Shown piece by piece: positions 16,844-25,289 of a stretch of DNA of 64,000 nucleotides. The notes below the pieces were generated by a model. That model worked only from the letters and a program-made list of their open reading frames with translations. It had not been told where the DNA came from and ran no database searches. The stretch is from Candidatus Rokuibacteriota bacterium (GTDB lineage Bacteria > Methylomirabilota > Methylomirabilia > Rokubacteriales > CSP1-6), in the NCBI GenBank assembly GCA_003220495.1, contig QHSP01000031.1, positions 23,895 to 87,894 on the forward strand. The letters are read 5' to 3'. The stretch's first letter is position 1, and the number at the start of each line of letters is the position of its first letter. Made by a program: the position numbers and the translations under genes.

Positions 16844-18469
16844 GTGATCCATCCCATCCTGATCGCGCTGCTCGCCACTAGCATCGGCCTGACGCCCACG
16901 GCGAGTCTCGCCGCCGGCAAGGACTTCGTGATCGGACTCAGCGGCGACGCCACGTCGCTGAACCCGGTCGTGGCGACCGACGGCCAGTCGTACATCGCCG
17001 AGTGGCCGCTGTTCGACAGCCTGGTCGAGCTCGATCAGGGCCTCAACGTGAAGCCGCTCCTGGCCGAGTCGTGGGAGGTGTCGCGCGACGGGCTCACGTA
17101 CACGTTCAAGCTCAAGCGCGGCGTGAAGTGGCACGACGGCAAGCCGTTCACCGCCCGTGACGTCGCGTTCACGTTCTACTCGGTCCTCGATCCCAAGGTC
17201 ACCACGCCGCATCGCGCCTACTTCGACGCGCTCGCCGGATTCCCCGAGCTGACGGCGAAGGAGAATCCCAAGCGGCCGGAAGAGCTGGCCGTCCGACCCA
17301 TCGAGGTCATCGACGACCATACCGTGCGCTTCCGGCTGCGCTATCCGTCGGGGTCGTTTCTGGCGGTGCTCGTCAATCCGCGCGCGGGGATCGTTCCCGA
17401 ACACATCCTCAAGGGCACCGATCTCAACACCGCCGAGTTCAACCGGCGTCCGATCGGGACTGGCCCCTTCAGGCTGGTCGAGTGGCGACGGGGCGAGCGC
17501 CTGGTGATGGAGGCGAACGCCGAGTATCACGGCGGCCGGCCGGCCCTCGACCACTTGATCTTCCGGATCATCCCCGACAGCGTCGTCCTCCTCCAGGAGC
17601 TGCGAGCCGGCGGCGTGGACTTCATCGAGAATCCGCCGCTGACCGAAGTGGCGCGGCTCAAGCAGACGCCGAATCTCAAGGTGCTCGCGGCCGACAACAC
17701 CTCGTACACGTATTTCGGCTGGCGTCAGGATCTGGCGCCGTTCACGGACGTTCGCGTGCGCCGCGCGCTCTACCACGCGATCGACGTGCCGAGCATCGTC
17801 CGCGAGGTGCTCCAGGGTTACGCCGCCGTCGCGACCGGCCAGTTCCCGCCGTCGAGCTGGGCGTTCGATCCGAGCGTGAAGCCGTACGCCTACGACCCGG
17901 CGCGCGCGAAGGCTCTCCTGGCGGAGGCCGGCTTCAAGCCGGGCCCCGACGGCGTGCTGGCCAAGGACGGCAAGCGGTTCAGCTTCTCCGTGCGCCACGA
18001 CCAGGCGAACCAGAGCGTGAAGGACACGGCCGTCATCATCCAGGAGTACCTCAAGCGCGTCGGCGTCGAGGTGCAGCTCGAGCCGCTGGACTGGCCGACG
18101 TTCGTCAAAAAGCTCTTCGCCTCCGAGTTCGAGGGCATCGTCGTCGGCTGGACCAACCACCACGATCCCGACCCGTTCGCCTACACCATCTGGCACTCGA
18201 GCCAGTGGAAAGGCCGCAACTTCGCCCACTACAAGAACGCGCGGGTGGACGAGGCGCTCGAGGCGGCGCGCCGCACCGGCGTGACGGCCGAGCGCAAGAA
18301 GCACTACGCGGAGCTCTCGAAGCTCCTGATGGAAGACGCGCCGTACGTCTTCCTCTACTTCCCGCAGCAGGTGTACGTGACGCGCGCGGGCTACGAGGGG
18401 TTCGTGCCGATTCCGACGTTCGCCGGCATCTACCAGTCGCTGAAGAGTGTGCGCTGGACGGGGAGGTGA
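16844..18469 (+). CDS. Extracellular solute-binding protein, family 5 (DppA/OppA type)
   Basis: 541 residues. The GTG at 16844 follows GGAGG at 8 nt and opens a signal peptide (hydrophobic 4-22, cleavage near SLA-AG). The upstream part of the open frame is a shadow. Family 5 marks include the early YTFKLKRGVKWHDGKPFTA block, the central RPIGTGPFRLVEWRRGERLV region, and the C-terminal FVPIPTFAGIYQSLKSV. It captures the ligand for the adjacent DppBC pair. Ligand class (peptide, opine, nickel chelate or other) cannot be told. A pseudogene fragment begins 3 nt after its stop on the other strand. Confidence 0.92.
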   Translation: MIHPILIALLATSIGLTPTASLAAGKDFVIGLSGDATSLNPVVATDGQSYIAEWPLFDSLVELDQGLNVKPLLAESWEVSRDGLTYTFKLKRGVKWHDGKPFTARDVAFTFYSVLDPKVTTPHRAYFDALAGFPELTAKENPKRPEELAVRPIEVIDDHTVRFRLRYPSGSFLAVLVNPRAGIVPEHILKGTDLNTAEFNRRPIGTGPFRLVEWRRGERLVMEANAEYHGGRPALDHLIFRIIPDSVVLLQELRAGGVDFIENPPLTEVARLKQTPNLKVLAADNTSYTYFGWRQDLAPFTDVRVRRALYHAIDVPSIVREVLQGYAAVATGQFPPSSWAFDPSVKPYAYDPARAKALLAEAGFKPGPDGVLAKDGKRFSFSVRHDQANQSVKDTAVIIQEYLKRVGVEVQLEPLDWPTFVKKLFASEFEGIVVGWTNHHDPDPFAYTIWHSSQWKGRNFAHYKNARVDEALEAARRTGVTAERKKHYAELSKLLMEDAPYVFLYFPQQVYVTRAGYEGFVPIPTFAGIYQSLKSVRWTGR

Positions 18470-18472
18470 CCA

Positions 18473-18532
18473 CGGCCGGCCCTCGCCCACCGACTCATAG
18501 AAGATCGTCGTGCCGTTGACCCGCAGCTCCAC
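18473..18532 (-). pseudogene. Truncated alpha/beta hydrolase, N-terminal remnant
   Basis: A GTG at 18532 opens 20 codons reading VELRVNGTTIFYESVGEGRP, which matches the usual first strand pair of alpha/beta hydrolases. The sequence expected next (LLLHG oxyanion motif) is absent, because the frame runs into the antisense of the binding-protein gene. A -10-like TATAGA lies just upstream. This looks like the promoter and first exon-sized scrap of a hydrolase left by a deletion or rearrangement at the 3' end of the importer operon. Confidence 0.5.
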
Positions 18533-18556
18533 CGGCGTCTCTATACTCCGCCGCGA

Positions 18557-19264
18557 TCAGGAGTAGCGGTCGGCGGGATGCACGAGCGTGAGGAGCGCGC
18601 TGAAGATCGGGCCCACCACGTGCGGGAACACTTGCCAGGCGATGAAGATACCCAGGATCGAGAAGGCCGGGCTCGACGTGAACGCCCGGAGCCGCAACGC
18701 CGTTCGCTCTGGCAGCACGCCCCCGATCGCGGAGGCGCCGTCGAGCGGCGGGACCGGGAGCATGTTGAACACGAAGAGCAGCAGGTTCTCCACCAGCAGA
18801 ACCGACGCGAGCGCGCCCAGCGCCGTGAGCCAGCCCGCACCGTTCGTGGCGTCGACGAGGTGCGAGAAGGTGACGTGTTCGGGTGACGCGAAGAAGCCGG
18901 CGAGCAGACCACCCCGGATCGCGCCGAACGCGAGCATCGCGATGAGCAGATTGCCCGCCGGGCCCGCCGCGGCCATCGTGGCGGCCCGGCGGGGATAGTT
19001 GGAAGCCCAGACCGGATCGTACGGCGTGCTCGCCCAACCGACCGCCCATCCGTTGGTGAACGTCGTGAGGAGCGGAACGACCAGCATGCCGATCGGCTCG
19101 CGACGGATGTGCGGCAGCGGCGAGAGGGAAACCTGACCGCCGCGATACGCCGTCGGATCGCCGCCGCGGAGCGCGGCGAGCGCGTGGGAAGCCTCGTGGA
19201 CAGTCGTCGAGACGAGGAACACCGCGAACCACAGAAGGCCCTGGATCAGTGCTTCCGGCTCCAC
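18557..19264 (-). CDS. Site-2 protease-like M50 family membrane metallopeptidase
   Basis: 235 residues from the GTG at 19264. The zinc motif HEASH (His23, Glu24, His27) lies in the first membrane helix, and the third ligand Asp175 is in NMLPVPPLDG, both diagnostic of M50 rhomboid-like intramembrane zinc proteases. About five hydrophobic segments are present and no PDZ domain, so this is the short FapB/YwhC-like class. Substrates are unknown. A longer frame to 20650 is an antisense shadow of the beta-helix gene. A -10-like GATACT ends 9 nt before the start. Confidence 0.88.
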   Translation of the reverse strand: MEPEALIQGLLWFAVFLVSTTVHEASHALAALRGGDPTAYRGGQVSLSPLPHIRREPIGMLVVPLLTTFTNGWAVGWASTPYDPVWASNYPRRAATMAAAGPAGNLLIAMLAFGAIRGGLLAGFFASPEHVTFSHLVDATNGAGWLTALGALASVLLVENLLLFVFNMLPVPPLDGASAIGGVLPERTALRLRAFTSSPAFSILGIFIAWQVFPHVVGPIFSALLTLVHPADRYS

Positions 19265-19293
19265 TCGAGAGCCAGTATCGCATCGAGGGCTGC

Positions 19294-19299
19294 TAGAGT
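19294..19299 (+). promoter_or_regulatory. Putative -10 element TAGAGT for the beta-helix gene
   Basis: TAGAGT ends 7 nt before the GTG at 19307 and the start lacks a Shine-Dalgarno, so a leaderless transcript is likely. A divergent -10 (GATACT, 19274-19279) serves the M50 gene. Confidence 0.35.
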
Positions 19300-19306
19300 A
19301 GTCATC

Positions 19307-20593
19307 GTGCTTCCGAGGACGCAGGCCGCCGCGCACCGCAGTCTCGCCACGCTCGGCCTCATCGGCCTGGCGCTGCACTGGGCCCTGGCGGCCGACGCCT
19401 CGGCGGTGCAAAGCTCCGCGTGCAGCGCTCCGCCCCTGCCGGCGCCCGGCGGCAACCTCGTCGCGGTCTCGACCGAGAGTCAGCTCCAAGCCGCCGTCCA
19501 GTCCCTGACTTCCGGCACGACGATCCTCATCCAGCCCGGGACGTATCTCCTCACGAGCACGCTGTGGATCACCCGCGACGTTCAGGACGTCGCCATCCGC
19601 GGGAGCACGAACTCCTGCGACGACGTGGTGCTCGTCGGCCGCGGCATGTCCAATGCGAGCTACGGCGACGTGCCCCACGGCATCTTCATCGGCAACGCCC
19701 GTCGAGTCCTGATCGCGAATCTCACGATCAGGGACGTCTACTACCATCCGATCCAGCTCGATCCAGGGGCCGGCGCCCAGGCCCCGCGCATCTACAACGT
19801 GCGGCTGGTGGATGCCGGCGAGCAATTCATCAAGTCGAGCTTCAACAACGGGGGGGTGAACGACGGTGCCGTCGAGTATTCGGTCATGGAGTACACGACC
19901 ACGGCCCGCTCCTGGTACACCAACGGCGTCGACGTCCACCAGGGCGCCAATTGGATCGTCCGCCACAATCTCTTCCGCAACATCCGGGCGCCGGCCGGCG
20001 AGCTGGCCGGGCCGGCCATCCTGATGTGGAACCGCAGTCGCAACACGATCGTGGAGGGCAACCTGCTCCTCAACTGTCAGGTCGGGATCGCGCTCGGTCT
20101 CGACGCCAGCCGGGCCGACGACCACACCGGCGGAGTCGTGCGCAACAACATCGTCCATCGGACCGGCGCGCAGAGCGGCGATGTCGGGATCACGATCAAC
20201 AACTCCGCCGCCACCAAGGTGCTCAACAACACCCTCGTGCTGAGCGGGACCTACCCCAACGCGATCGAATACCGATTCGCCGGCACGACCGGCGTCGAGA
20301 TCCGCTTCAACCTTGCCGACGCGGCAATACAGCAGCGCGACGGCGCGGCCGGCGTGGTCTCGGGCAACGTGGCCACCGCCCGGCCGAGCTGGTTCATCGA
20401 CGCGGCCTCGGGAGACCTGCACCTGAAGGCGACGGTGACCGCCGCCATCGATCGCGCCGCGCCCCATCCGGACGTGACCCGTGACTACGACCAGGAAGTC
20501 CGCCCCGCCGGAACGGCGCCGGACATCGGCGCCGACGAGTTCAGGCCCGCCGACGTCTCGCCGACCGTGCCGATGAACCTGATCGTCCGATAG
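19307..20593 (+). CDS. Secreted right-handed parallel beta-helix protein
   Basis: 428 residues. A long signal sequence (hydrophobic 11-30, cleavage near ADASA) is followed by repeated beta-helix coils: TILIQPGTYLLTSTLWI, VLIANLTIRDVYYHPI, NTIVEGNLLLNCQVGI, GVVRNNIVHRTG and TKVLNNTLVLSG. Asn ladders and Ile/Val stacking are clear. Such folds occur in pectin/alginate lyases and in surface proteins. The C-terminal ROYDxDxRPxGxxPDIGADEF-like end (RPAGTAPDIGADEF) is common in choice-of-anchor or polysaccharide-binding helices. The catalytic residues were not identified. The start GTG 19307 fits the signal peptide. Confidence 0.8.
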   Translation: MLPRTQAAAHRSLATLGLIGLALHWALAADASAVQSSACSAPPLPAPGGNLVAVSTESQLQAAVQSLTSGTTILIQPGTYLLTSTLWITRDVQDVAIRGSTNSCDDVVLVGRGMSNASYGDVPHGIFIGNARRVLIANLTIRDVYYHPIQLDPGAGAQAPRIYNVRLVDAGEQFIKSSFNNGGVNDGAVEYSVMEYTTTARSWYTNGVDVHQGANWIVRHNLFRNIRAPAGELAGPAILMWNRSRNTIVEGNLLLNCQVGIALGLDASRADDHTGGVVRNNIVHRTGAQSGDVGITINNSAATKVLNNTLVLSGTYPNAIEYRFAGTTGVEIRFNLADAAIQQRDGAAGVVSGNVATARPSWFIDAASGDLHLKATVTAAIDRAAPHPDVTRDYDQEVRPAGTAPDIGADEFRPADVSPTVPMNLIVR

Positions 20594-20605
20594 CGTCCCC
20601 GACCC

Positions 20606-20635
20606 TTGCGCCTCGCCCGGGTCGGGCGCTAGAGT
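20606..20635 (+). promoter_or_regulatory. Putative promoter for the orphan SBP gene
   Basis: TTGCGC (20606-20611) and TAGAGT (20630-20635) are separated by 18 bp and lie 27 bp before the ATG at 20663, which has an AGGAGG ribosome site. Confidence 0.4.
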
Positions 20636-20662
20636 CAGCCGAACTCCCACAGGAGGGACCTC

Positions 20663-22585
20663 ATGCCTGTCGACCGCTGGCTACGCCCGACGATGCCGGT
20701 CGCGTTGCTGCTGATCCTGACCGGCACGACCACCGCCCAGCCGACGAAGTTCCAGGAAGCGCCCGCGCTGGCCGAGCAGGTCAAGGCCGGCAAGCTCCCG
20801 CCGGTCGACAAGCGGCTTCCGAGCGATCCCCTCGTCGTTCCCGTCGTCGAGCGGACGGGCCAGTACGGCGGCGTATGGCGGCGCGCATTCCTCGGTCCGG
20901 CCGACGCCAACAACTACGTCCGCGTCGTCTACGACGCCCTCGTGCGATTCTCTCCGGACGGCGCCAAGATCGAGCCGAAGATCGCCGCGGGATGGGAGTC
21001 GTCGAAGGACTTTCGCGTCTGGACGATCAAGCTCCGCCAGGGTGCGAAGTGGTCGGACGGCGCGCCGTTCACCGCCGACGACATCGTGTTCTGGTATCAG
21101 GACGTCCTCCTCAACAAGGACCTCGTGCCCGCGATCCCCTCGTGGATGCGGAACGCCGACGGCACGACGGCCACGGTCGAAAAGGTGAGCCCGACGGCCG
21201 TGCGCTGGACCTACAAGCAGCCCAACACCCTGCTGCTCACCGCGCTCGCGAACCAGGACGGCGGCGACCGGACCTACGCCGTCTTCTTGCCGGCGCACTA
21301 CCTGAAAAAGTTCCACCCGACCTACACCAAGAAGGAGGACCTGGACAAGCTCGTCGCCGCCGCGGGCTTCAAGGCCTGGACGGAGCTCTTCGCCGCGCGC
21401 AACGCGCCCCCGGAGAACCCGGAGCGCCCGACGATGGCGGCGTGGGCGCCGACGACACGGGTCAGCGATCAGGTGTTCACGCTCAAGCGCAATCCCTACT
21501 TCGTGGGCGTCGATCCGAGCGGTCACCAGCTGCCCTACCTCGACGAGGTACGCTTCACGTTCTTCGCCGACATCCAGGCGCTGAATCTGGCGGCGATCGC
21601 CGGCGAGTTCGACATGCAGGAGCGGCACATCCAGATGACGAACTATCCCGTCTTCAAGGAGAACGAGAAGACCGGGAAGTATCGCGTGATCACGTGGCCG
21701 ACGTTCGGCGGGGCCGATGCGGTCATCCAGTTCAACCAGACCTACAAGGCCGACGCCGAGCTCGGCAAGCTCATGGCCACCCGGGAGTTCCGGATCGCGC
21801 TCTCCGAGGCGATCAACCGCGACCAGATCAAGGAGTCGGTTTTCCTCGGGCTCGGCGAGGCACGGCAAGGCGTGCCGTCGCCCGGGCATCCGTACTATCC
21901 GGGAGACCAATACGCGAAGAAATACACGCAGTACAAACCCGACGAGGCCAACAAGCTCCTGGATCAGGTCGGCCTCACCAAGCGCGACGCGGACGGCACC
22001 CGGCTTCTCCCGTCGGGCAAGCGGGTCGTGCTGGAGCTGTCGGTCGTTCCGGCGTTCGCGGCCTGGCCGGACGTCGCTCAGCTGGTCGCGAGGGATTGGG
22101 AAAAGGTCGGCGTGAAGACCGTCGTCCAGCTCCGTGAGCGCGCGCTCCACTTCAAGATGCGCGACAACAACGAGCTCATGACCGAGATGTGGAACGAGGA
22201 CACGACGGGCTTTCCTTTCACCGGCAACGCCAAGTTCGATCCGCGCAACTCGCCGATCCTCACGCTCGGCCCGCTCTACGGCCGCTGGGCGCAGACCAGG
22301 GGCGCCGACGGGGTCGAGCCGCCGGCCCCGATCAAGCGCATCATGGAGATCGTCGATCAGGCCAAGACCGTCGCCGCGGAGCAGCAGGCGAAGCTGGCGC
22401 AGGAGCTGTTCAGGATCTGGGTCGACAATCTGTGGGAGGTTGGCACGGTCGGCCTGACCCCGATGGTGCAAGGCGTCGTGGTCGCCAACTCGAAGTTCAG
22501 AAACGTGCCGACGACGCTCGGCAACGACTGGCCGCTGCGGAGCCCAGGCAACGCGCGCGTCGAGCAGTTCTTCTTCGCCAGATAG
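20663..22585 (+). CDS. Orphan extracellular solute-binding protein, family 5
   Basis: 640 residues, longer than the typical 520-550. A signal peptide spans about 1-28 (PVALLLILTGTTTAQ). Family 5 features include VWTIKLRQGAKWSDGAPFTADDIVFWYQD and SEAINRDQIKESVFLGLGEARQGV. The large insert around residues 200-330 is common in the long branch next to two-ATPase importers. No permease is adjacent. The only complete permease/ATPase set nearby begins at 24285 on the same strand, separated by two opposite-strand genes, and is the likely partner. AGGAGG precedes ATG 20663. Confidence 0.9.
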   Translation: MPVDRWLRPTMPVALLLILTGTTTAQPTKFQEAPALAEQVKAGKLPPVDKRLPSDPLVVPVVERTGQYGGVWRRAFLGPADANNYVRVVYDALVRFSPDGAKIEPKIAAGWESSKDFRVWTIKLRQGAKWSDGAPFTADDIVFWYQDVLLNKDLVPAIPSWMRNADGTTATVEKVSPTAVRWTYKQPNTLLLTALANQDGGDRTYAVFLPAHYLKKFHPTYTKKEDLDKLVAAAGFKAWTELFAARNAPPENPERPTMAAWAPTTRVSDQVFTLKRNPYFVGVDPSGHQLPYLDEVRFTFFADIQALNLAAIAGEFDMQERHIQMTNYPVFKENEKTGKYRVITWPTFGGADAVIQFNQTYKADAELGKLMATREFRIALSEAINRDQIKESVFLGLGEARQGVPSPGHPYYPGDQYAKKYTQYKPDEANKLLDQVGLTKRDADGTRLLPSGKRVVLELSVVPAFAAWPDVAQLVARDWEKVGVKTVVQLRERALHFKMRDNNELMTEMWNEDTTGFPFTGNAKFDPRNSPILTLGPLYGRWAQTRGADGVEPPAPIKRIMEIVDQAKTVAAEQQAKLAQELFRIWVDNLWEVGTVGLTPMVQGVVVANSKFRNVPTTLGNDWPLRSPGNARVEQFFFAR

Positions 22586-22598
22586 TGGTGGGGCGCGA

Positions 22599-23558
22599 TC
22601 ATCCGGCCATGAGAATCTCGAGCGGCCTCGCCTGAGGATCGCCCTCGACCGTCGCGGCGATGCCGCGCTCGGCCGATCGCGCGGCCACGAACGCGACGGC
22701 CGCCGCCACGACATCGGGGTCGCGCAGGATCCGCCGGTGTCCGAGCCCCTCGGTCATCAGCATCTCGGCGCCGCGCCACGCGCGCGCGATCGCCGCCCCG
22801 TGTTGCCAGGGAATCTCCGCGTCGCCGCGGTCGTGGATCACGAGGAGCGGCGCGACCAGGGCCGGCGCCAGCGCGACCGTGTCGAAGACCGACCACGACC
22901 GCCCCACGCGCTGCTCGATCCGCCGGTGCATTCGCTCCCTCACGTCGCGAGAGAATCCGAACGTCTCGCTGAAACGAAGCGCCGGAGTCACCAGATCGGC
23001 AGCCGGGCCGACGAGAACCACGGCGCCGGCCTCGAGGCCTTCCCACAGGGCTCGCACGGTTGCCGTGGCCCCCACCGAATGCGCGACGATCGCGGCGAGC
23101 GGCCCGCGCGACTCGGCGACGGCGCGGATCGCGCGCGTGATCTCCGGGATCGTGACCATGCCTTCGTCCGACGCTCCGTGGCCGGGCGCATCGAACGTCA
23201 CCACCGAGAACCCACGCGCGACGAGCGGACCGACGAGTGCGCCGAGCTGAGCGCCGCGGCCGCCCCAACCGTGGACCAGGAGCACGCTCGGCCCGGTGCC
23301 CCACATCCACGTCTCGATGCGGCGCGCGCCGACCTGCATCGGCCTCGCGCGCGCGGTGGCGAGCAGCTCGACCTCCAGCGCGGGTCGTCGCGGTCTCGAC
23401 GGCGTCGTGAACAGCCAGCCCGCGAGTCGCGCGGCGAGCGCCGGGGCGAGCGCGGAGAGCGCGCGGTTTCCGGTCCTGACGAGCGGGAGCAGGCGTGACG
23501 GCTTGAATGATCGAACGATCGTGCTTTTCTCCATCTCCACGTAGTCCGCGTCGGTCAT
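22599..23558 (-). CDS. Alpha/beta hydrolase
   Basis: 319 residues. A poorly conserved 75-residue N-terminal region is followed by the alpha/beta core: oxyanion strand LLVHGWGGRG (about 93-102), nucleophile elbow AHSVG with Ser161, acid in HDRGDAEIPW and a late His in EGLGHRRIL. The HGWGG and DAPGHG motifs resemble serine hydrolases/thioesterases with small acyl substrates. The TetR regulator gene lies 19 nt upstream on the same strand, so the two are probably co-transcribed and the regulator may respond to the hydrolase substrate. Confidence 0.87.
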   Translation of the reverse strand: MTDADYVEMEKSTIVRSFKPSRLLPLVRTGNRALSALAPALAARLAGWLFTTPSRPRRPALEVELLATARARPMQVGARRIETWMWGTGPSVLLVHGWGGRGAQLGALVGPLVARGFSVVTFDAPGHGASDEGMVTIPEITRAIRAVAESRGPLAAIVAHSVGATATVRALWEGLEAGAVVLVGPAADLVTPALRFSETFGFSRDVRERMHRRIEQRVGRSWSVFDTVALAPALVAPLLVIHDRGDAEIPWQHGAAIARAWRGAEMLMTEGLGHRRILRDPDVVAAAVAFVAARSAERGIAATVEGDPQARPLEILMAG

Positions 23559-23577
23559 GATGGGTCTCCTCTCGAGG

Positions 23578-24222
23578 TTAGCGGCGCCGGCCCGGAGCCC
23601 GGCAGCGCTGCAGCAAGGTTTCGAACGCGCTCGCGGCCCGCGCGTACGCCTTGGGGTCGCGCATCAGGCGGGAGGCGTGCACGAACGCCAGGCCGATCCC
23701 TTGGCAGTCGTGGGCGAACTGCTCGCAATCGAGAGCGGCACGGAAGTGGCCTTCGTTGACCGCGATGCGTGCGGCGCCGGCCAGGGTGTCCATCCAGTCG
23801 CGCAGGTTCTGGACGACGAAGTCGCGTACCGGCCCGGGGCGATCGTCGAGCTCGAACGACGCCGCCATGAACGGACAGCCGCCCGGCAAGCTCGGCGACT
23901 GCTCCCACGCGAGCCAGCGCTCGAACAGCGCGCGCACGCGCGGCTCGCCGCGCGGAACCGCGAGCGCCGGCTTGACGACGCTTTCGACCATGCGGGCGCC
24001 GGCCATGCGGAGGATGTCGAGCTGGAGGGCTTCCTTCGAGCGGAAGTGGGCGAACAAGCCGCTCTTGGACATCCGGAGATCCTCGGCCAGGCGACCGATC
24101 GTCAGCCCCTCGAACCCGATCCGCGTCGCCAGTCCCAGGGCGTGCGCGAGGATCGCCTCGCGCGTCTGCTCGCCCTTGGACGGGGCCCGCGGCCGGGCCG
24201 CGGCCTTGCTCGCCGTCGCCAT
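23578..24222 (-). CDS. TetR/AcrR-family transcriptional regulator
   Basis: 214 residues. The N-terminal helix-turn-helix is clear (TREAILAHALGLATRIGF, TIGRLAEDLRMSKSGLFAHF, RSKEALQLDIL), and the C-terminal ligand domain is of the TetR_C_6 kind (WLAWEQSPSLPGGCPFMAAS). The start is ATG 24222, which sits 7 nt after a near-consensus promoter and has no ribosome site, implying a leaderless mRNA. A CCG-x2-CGG half-palindrome lies inside the promoter spacer, suggesting autorepression. It heads a two-gene unit with the alpha/beta hydrolase and is divergent from the DppBCDF operon. Confidence 0.9.
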   Translation of the reverse strand: MATASKAAARPRAPSKGEQTREAILAHALGLATRIGFEGLTIGRLAEDLRMSKSGLFAHFRSKEALQLDILRMAGARMVESVVKPALAVPRGEPRVRALFERWLAWEQSPSLPGGCPFMAASFELDDRPGPVRDFVVQNLRDWMDTLAGAARIAVNEGHFRAALDCEQFAHDCQGIGLAFVHASRLMRDPKAYARAASAFETLLQRCRAPGRRR

Positions 24223-24229
24223 GGCAAAC

Positions 24230-24258
24230 AAAATAGTACGACCGTTCGGATCTGTCAA
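24230..24258 (-). promoter_or_regulatory. Near-consensus sigma-70 promoter of the TetR gene with internal operator-like site
   Basis: On the minus strand TTGACA (24253-24258) and TATTTT (24230-24235) are separated by exactly 17 bp. The spacer holds CCGAACGG, a small inverted repeat and plausible TetR operator. The predicted start point falls on or next to the ATG at 24222. The divergent importer gene starts at 24285, so binding here could control both directions. Confidence 0.65.
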
Positions 24259-24284
24259 GGCCCATCCAGGGATCGTGCGAAGAT

Positions 24285-25289
24285 ATGGCGCCGATGACCC
24301 GATACGTCCTGAAGCGGCTGGTGCTCCTGCCAGCGCTGCTCTTCCTCTTCTCGGTGGCCGTGTTCGCGATCGTCCAGGCGCCGCCGGGCGATTTCCTCAC
24401 GACCTACGTCGCGACGCTCGCGTCGTCCGGCAGCTCGATCAGCGCCGAGCAGGTCGAGGCGCTCCGGCGCGAATACGGGCTCGACCGCCCGATCTGGGTC
24501 CAGTACCTCAAATGGATGGAGAACCTGGCGAAGGGCAATCTCGGCCTCTCGCTCGAGTACCAGCGTCCGAATGCCGAGCTCATCGGTGAGCGGCTGGTCC
24601 TCACGATGGTCCTGGCGCTGCTGTCGTTCGTGTTCACCTGGGTCGTTGCGATCCCGGCCGGCATCTACTCGGCCATGCATCCACGCTCCGCGATCGACTA
24701 CGCGCTCACGCTGGTCAACTACGTCGGTGTCGCCACCCCCAACTTCATGCTGGCGCTCGTCCTCATGTGGGGCGCCTTCGCGTACCTCGACATGTCCGTC
24801 ACCGGACTGTTCTCGCCGGACTTCGTCGAAGCGCCCTGGAGCGTCGCGCGCGTCGTCGATTTGCTCAAGCACGTCTGGCTCCCCGCGGTCGTGCTCGGGG
24901 TGGCCGGGACCGCGCGGCTCACGCGCGTGATGCGCGCGAATCTGCTCGACGAGCTGAACAAGCCCTACGTCACGACGGCGCGCGCCAAGGGGCTGTCGGA
25001 GTGGCGCCTGGTCGTGCGCTATCCGGCGCGTCTGGCGCTGAATCCGCTCGTGAGCACGATCGGGTGGTATCTCCCTGCCCTCTTCTCCGGGAGCCTGATC
25101 GTGGCGACCGTGATGAATCTGCCCAACATCGGGCCGCTCCTGCTCCGGGCGCTGATCAACCAGGACATGTACCTGGCCGGGAGCATTCTCCTCATCTATT
25201 GCTTCCTCACGATCGTCGGCACCTTGATCTCGGACATCCTCCTGGCCTGGCTCGATCCGCGGATCAGGTTCGAAGAGGGGATGAGATGA
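24285..25289 (+). CDS. ABC transporter permease, DppB/OppB type
   Basis: 334 residues, six membrane helices. It begins MTRYVLKRLVLLPALLFLFSVA (an ATG at 24294 is an alternative start), then IVQAPPGDFLTTYVATL and the EAA loop LDELNKPYVTTARAKGLSEW. Its stop overlaps the DppC-type start (ATGA). It is the first gene of a five-gene coupled operon: permease, permease, ATPase, ATPase, TctC. The best substrate-binding candidate is the orphan SBP at 20663. Confidence 0.93.
   Translation: MAPMTRYVLKRLVLLPALLFLFSVAVFAIVQAPPGDFLTTYVATLASSGSSISAEQVEALRREYGLDRPIWVQYLKWMENLAKGNLGLSLEYQRPNAELIGERLVLTMVLALLSFVFTWVVAIPAGIYSAMHPRSAIDYALTLVNYVGVATPNFMLALVLMWGAFAYLDMSVTGLFSPDFVEAPWSVARVVDLLKHVWLPAVVLGVAGTARLTRVMRANLLDELNKPYVTTARAKGLSEWRLVVRYPARLALNPLVSTIGWYLPALFSGSLIVATVMNLPNIGPLLLRALINQDMYLAGSILLIYCFLTIVGTLISDILLAWLDPRIRFEEGMR

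Noticed and set aside
18557..20650. 697-codon minus frame fusing the M50 protease to upstream sequence
   Set aside because: The upstream part is antisense to the beta-helix gene; the protease motif begins right after GTG 19264.
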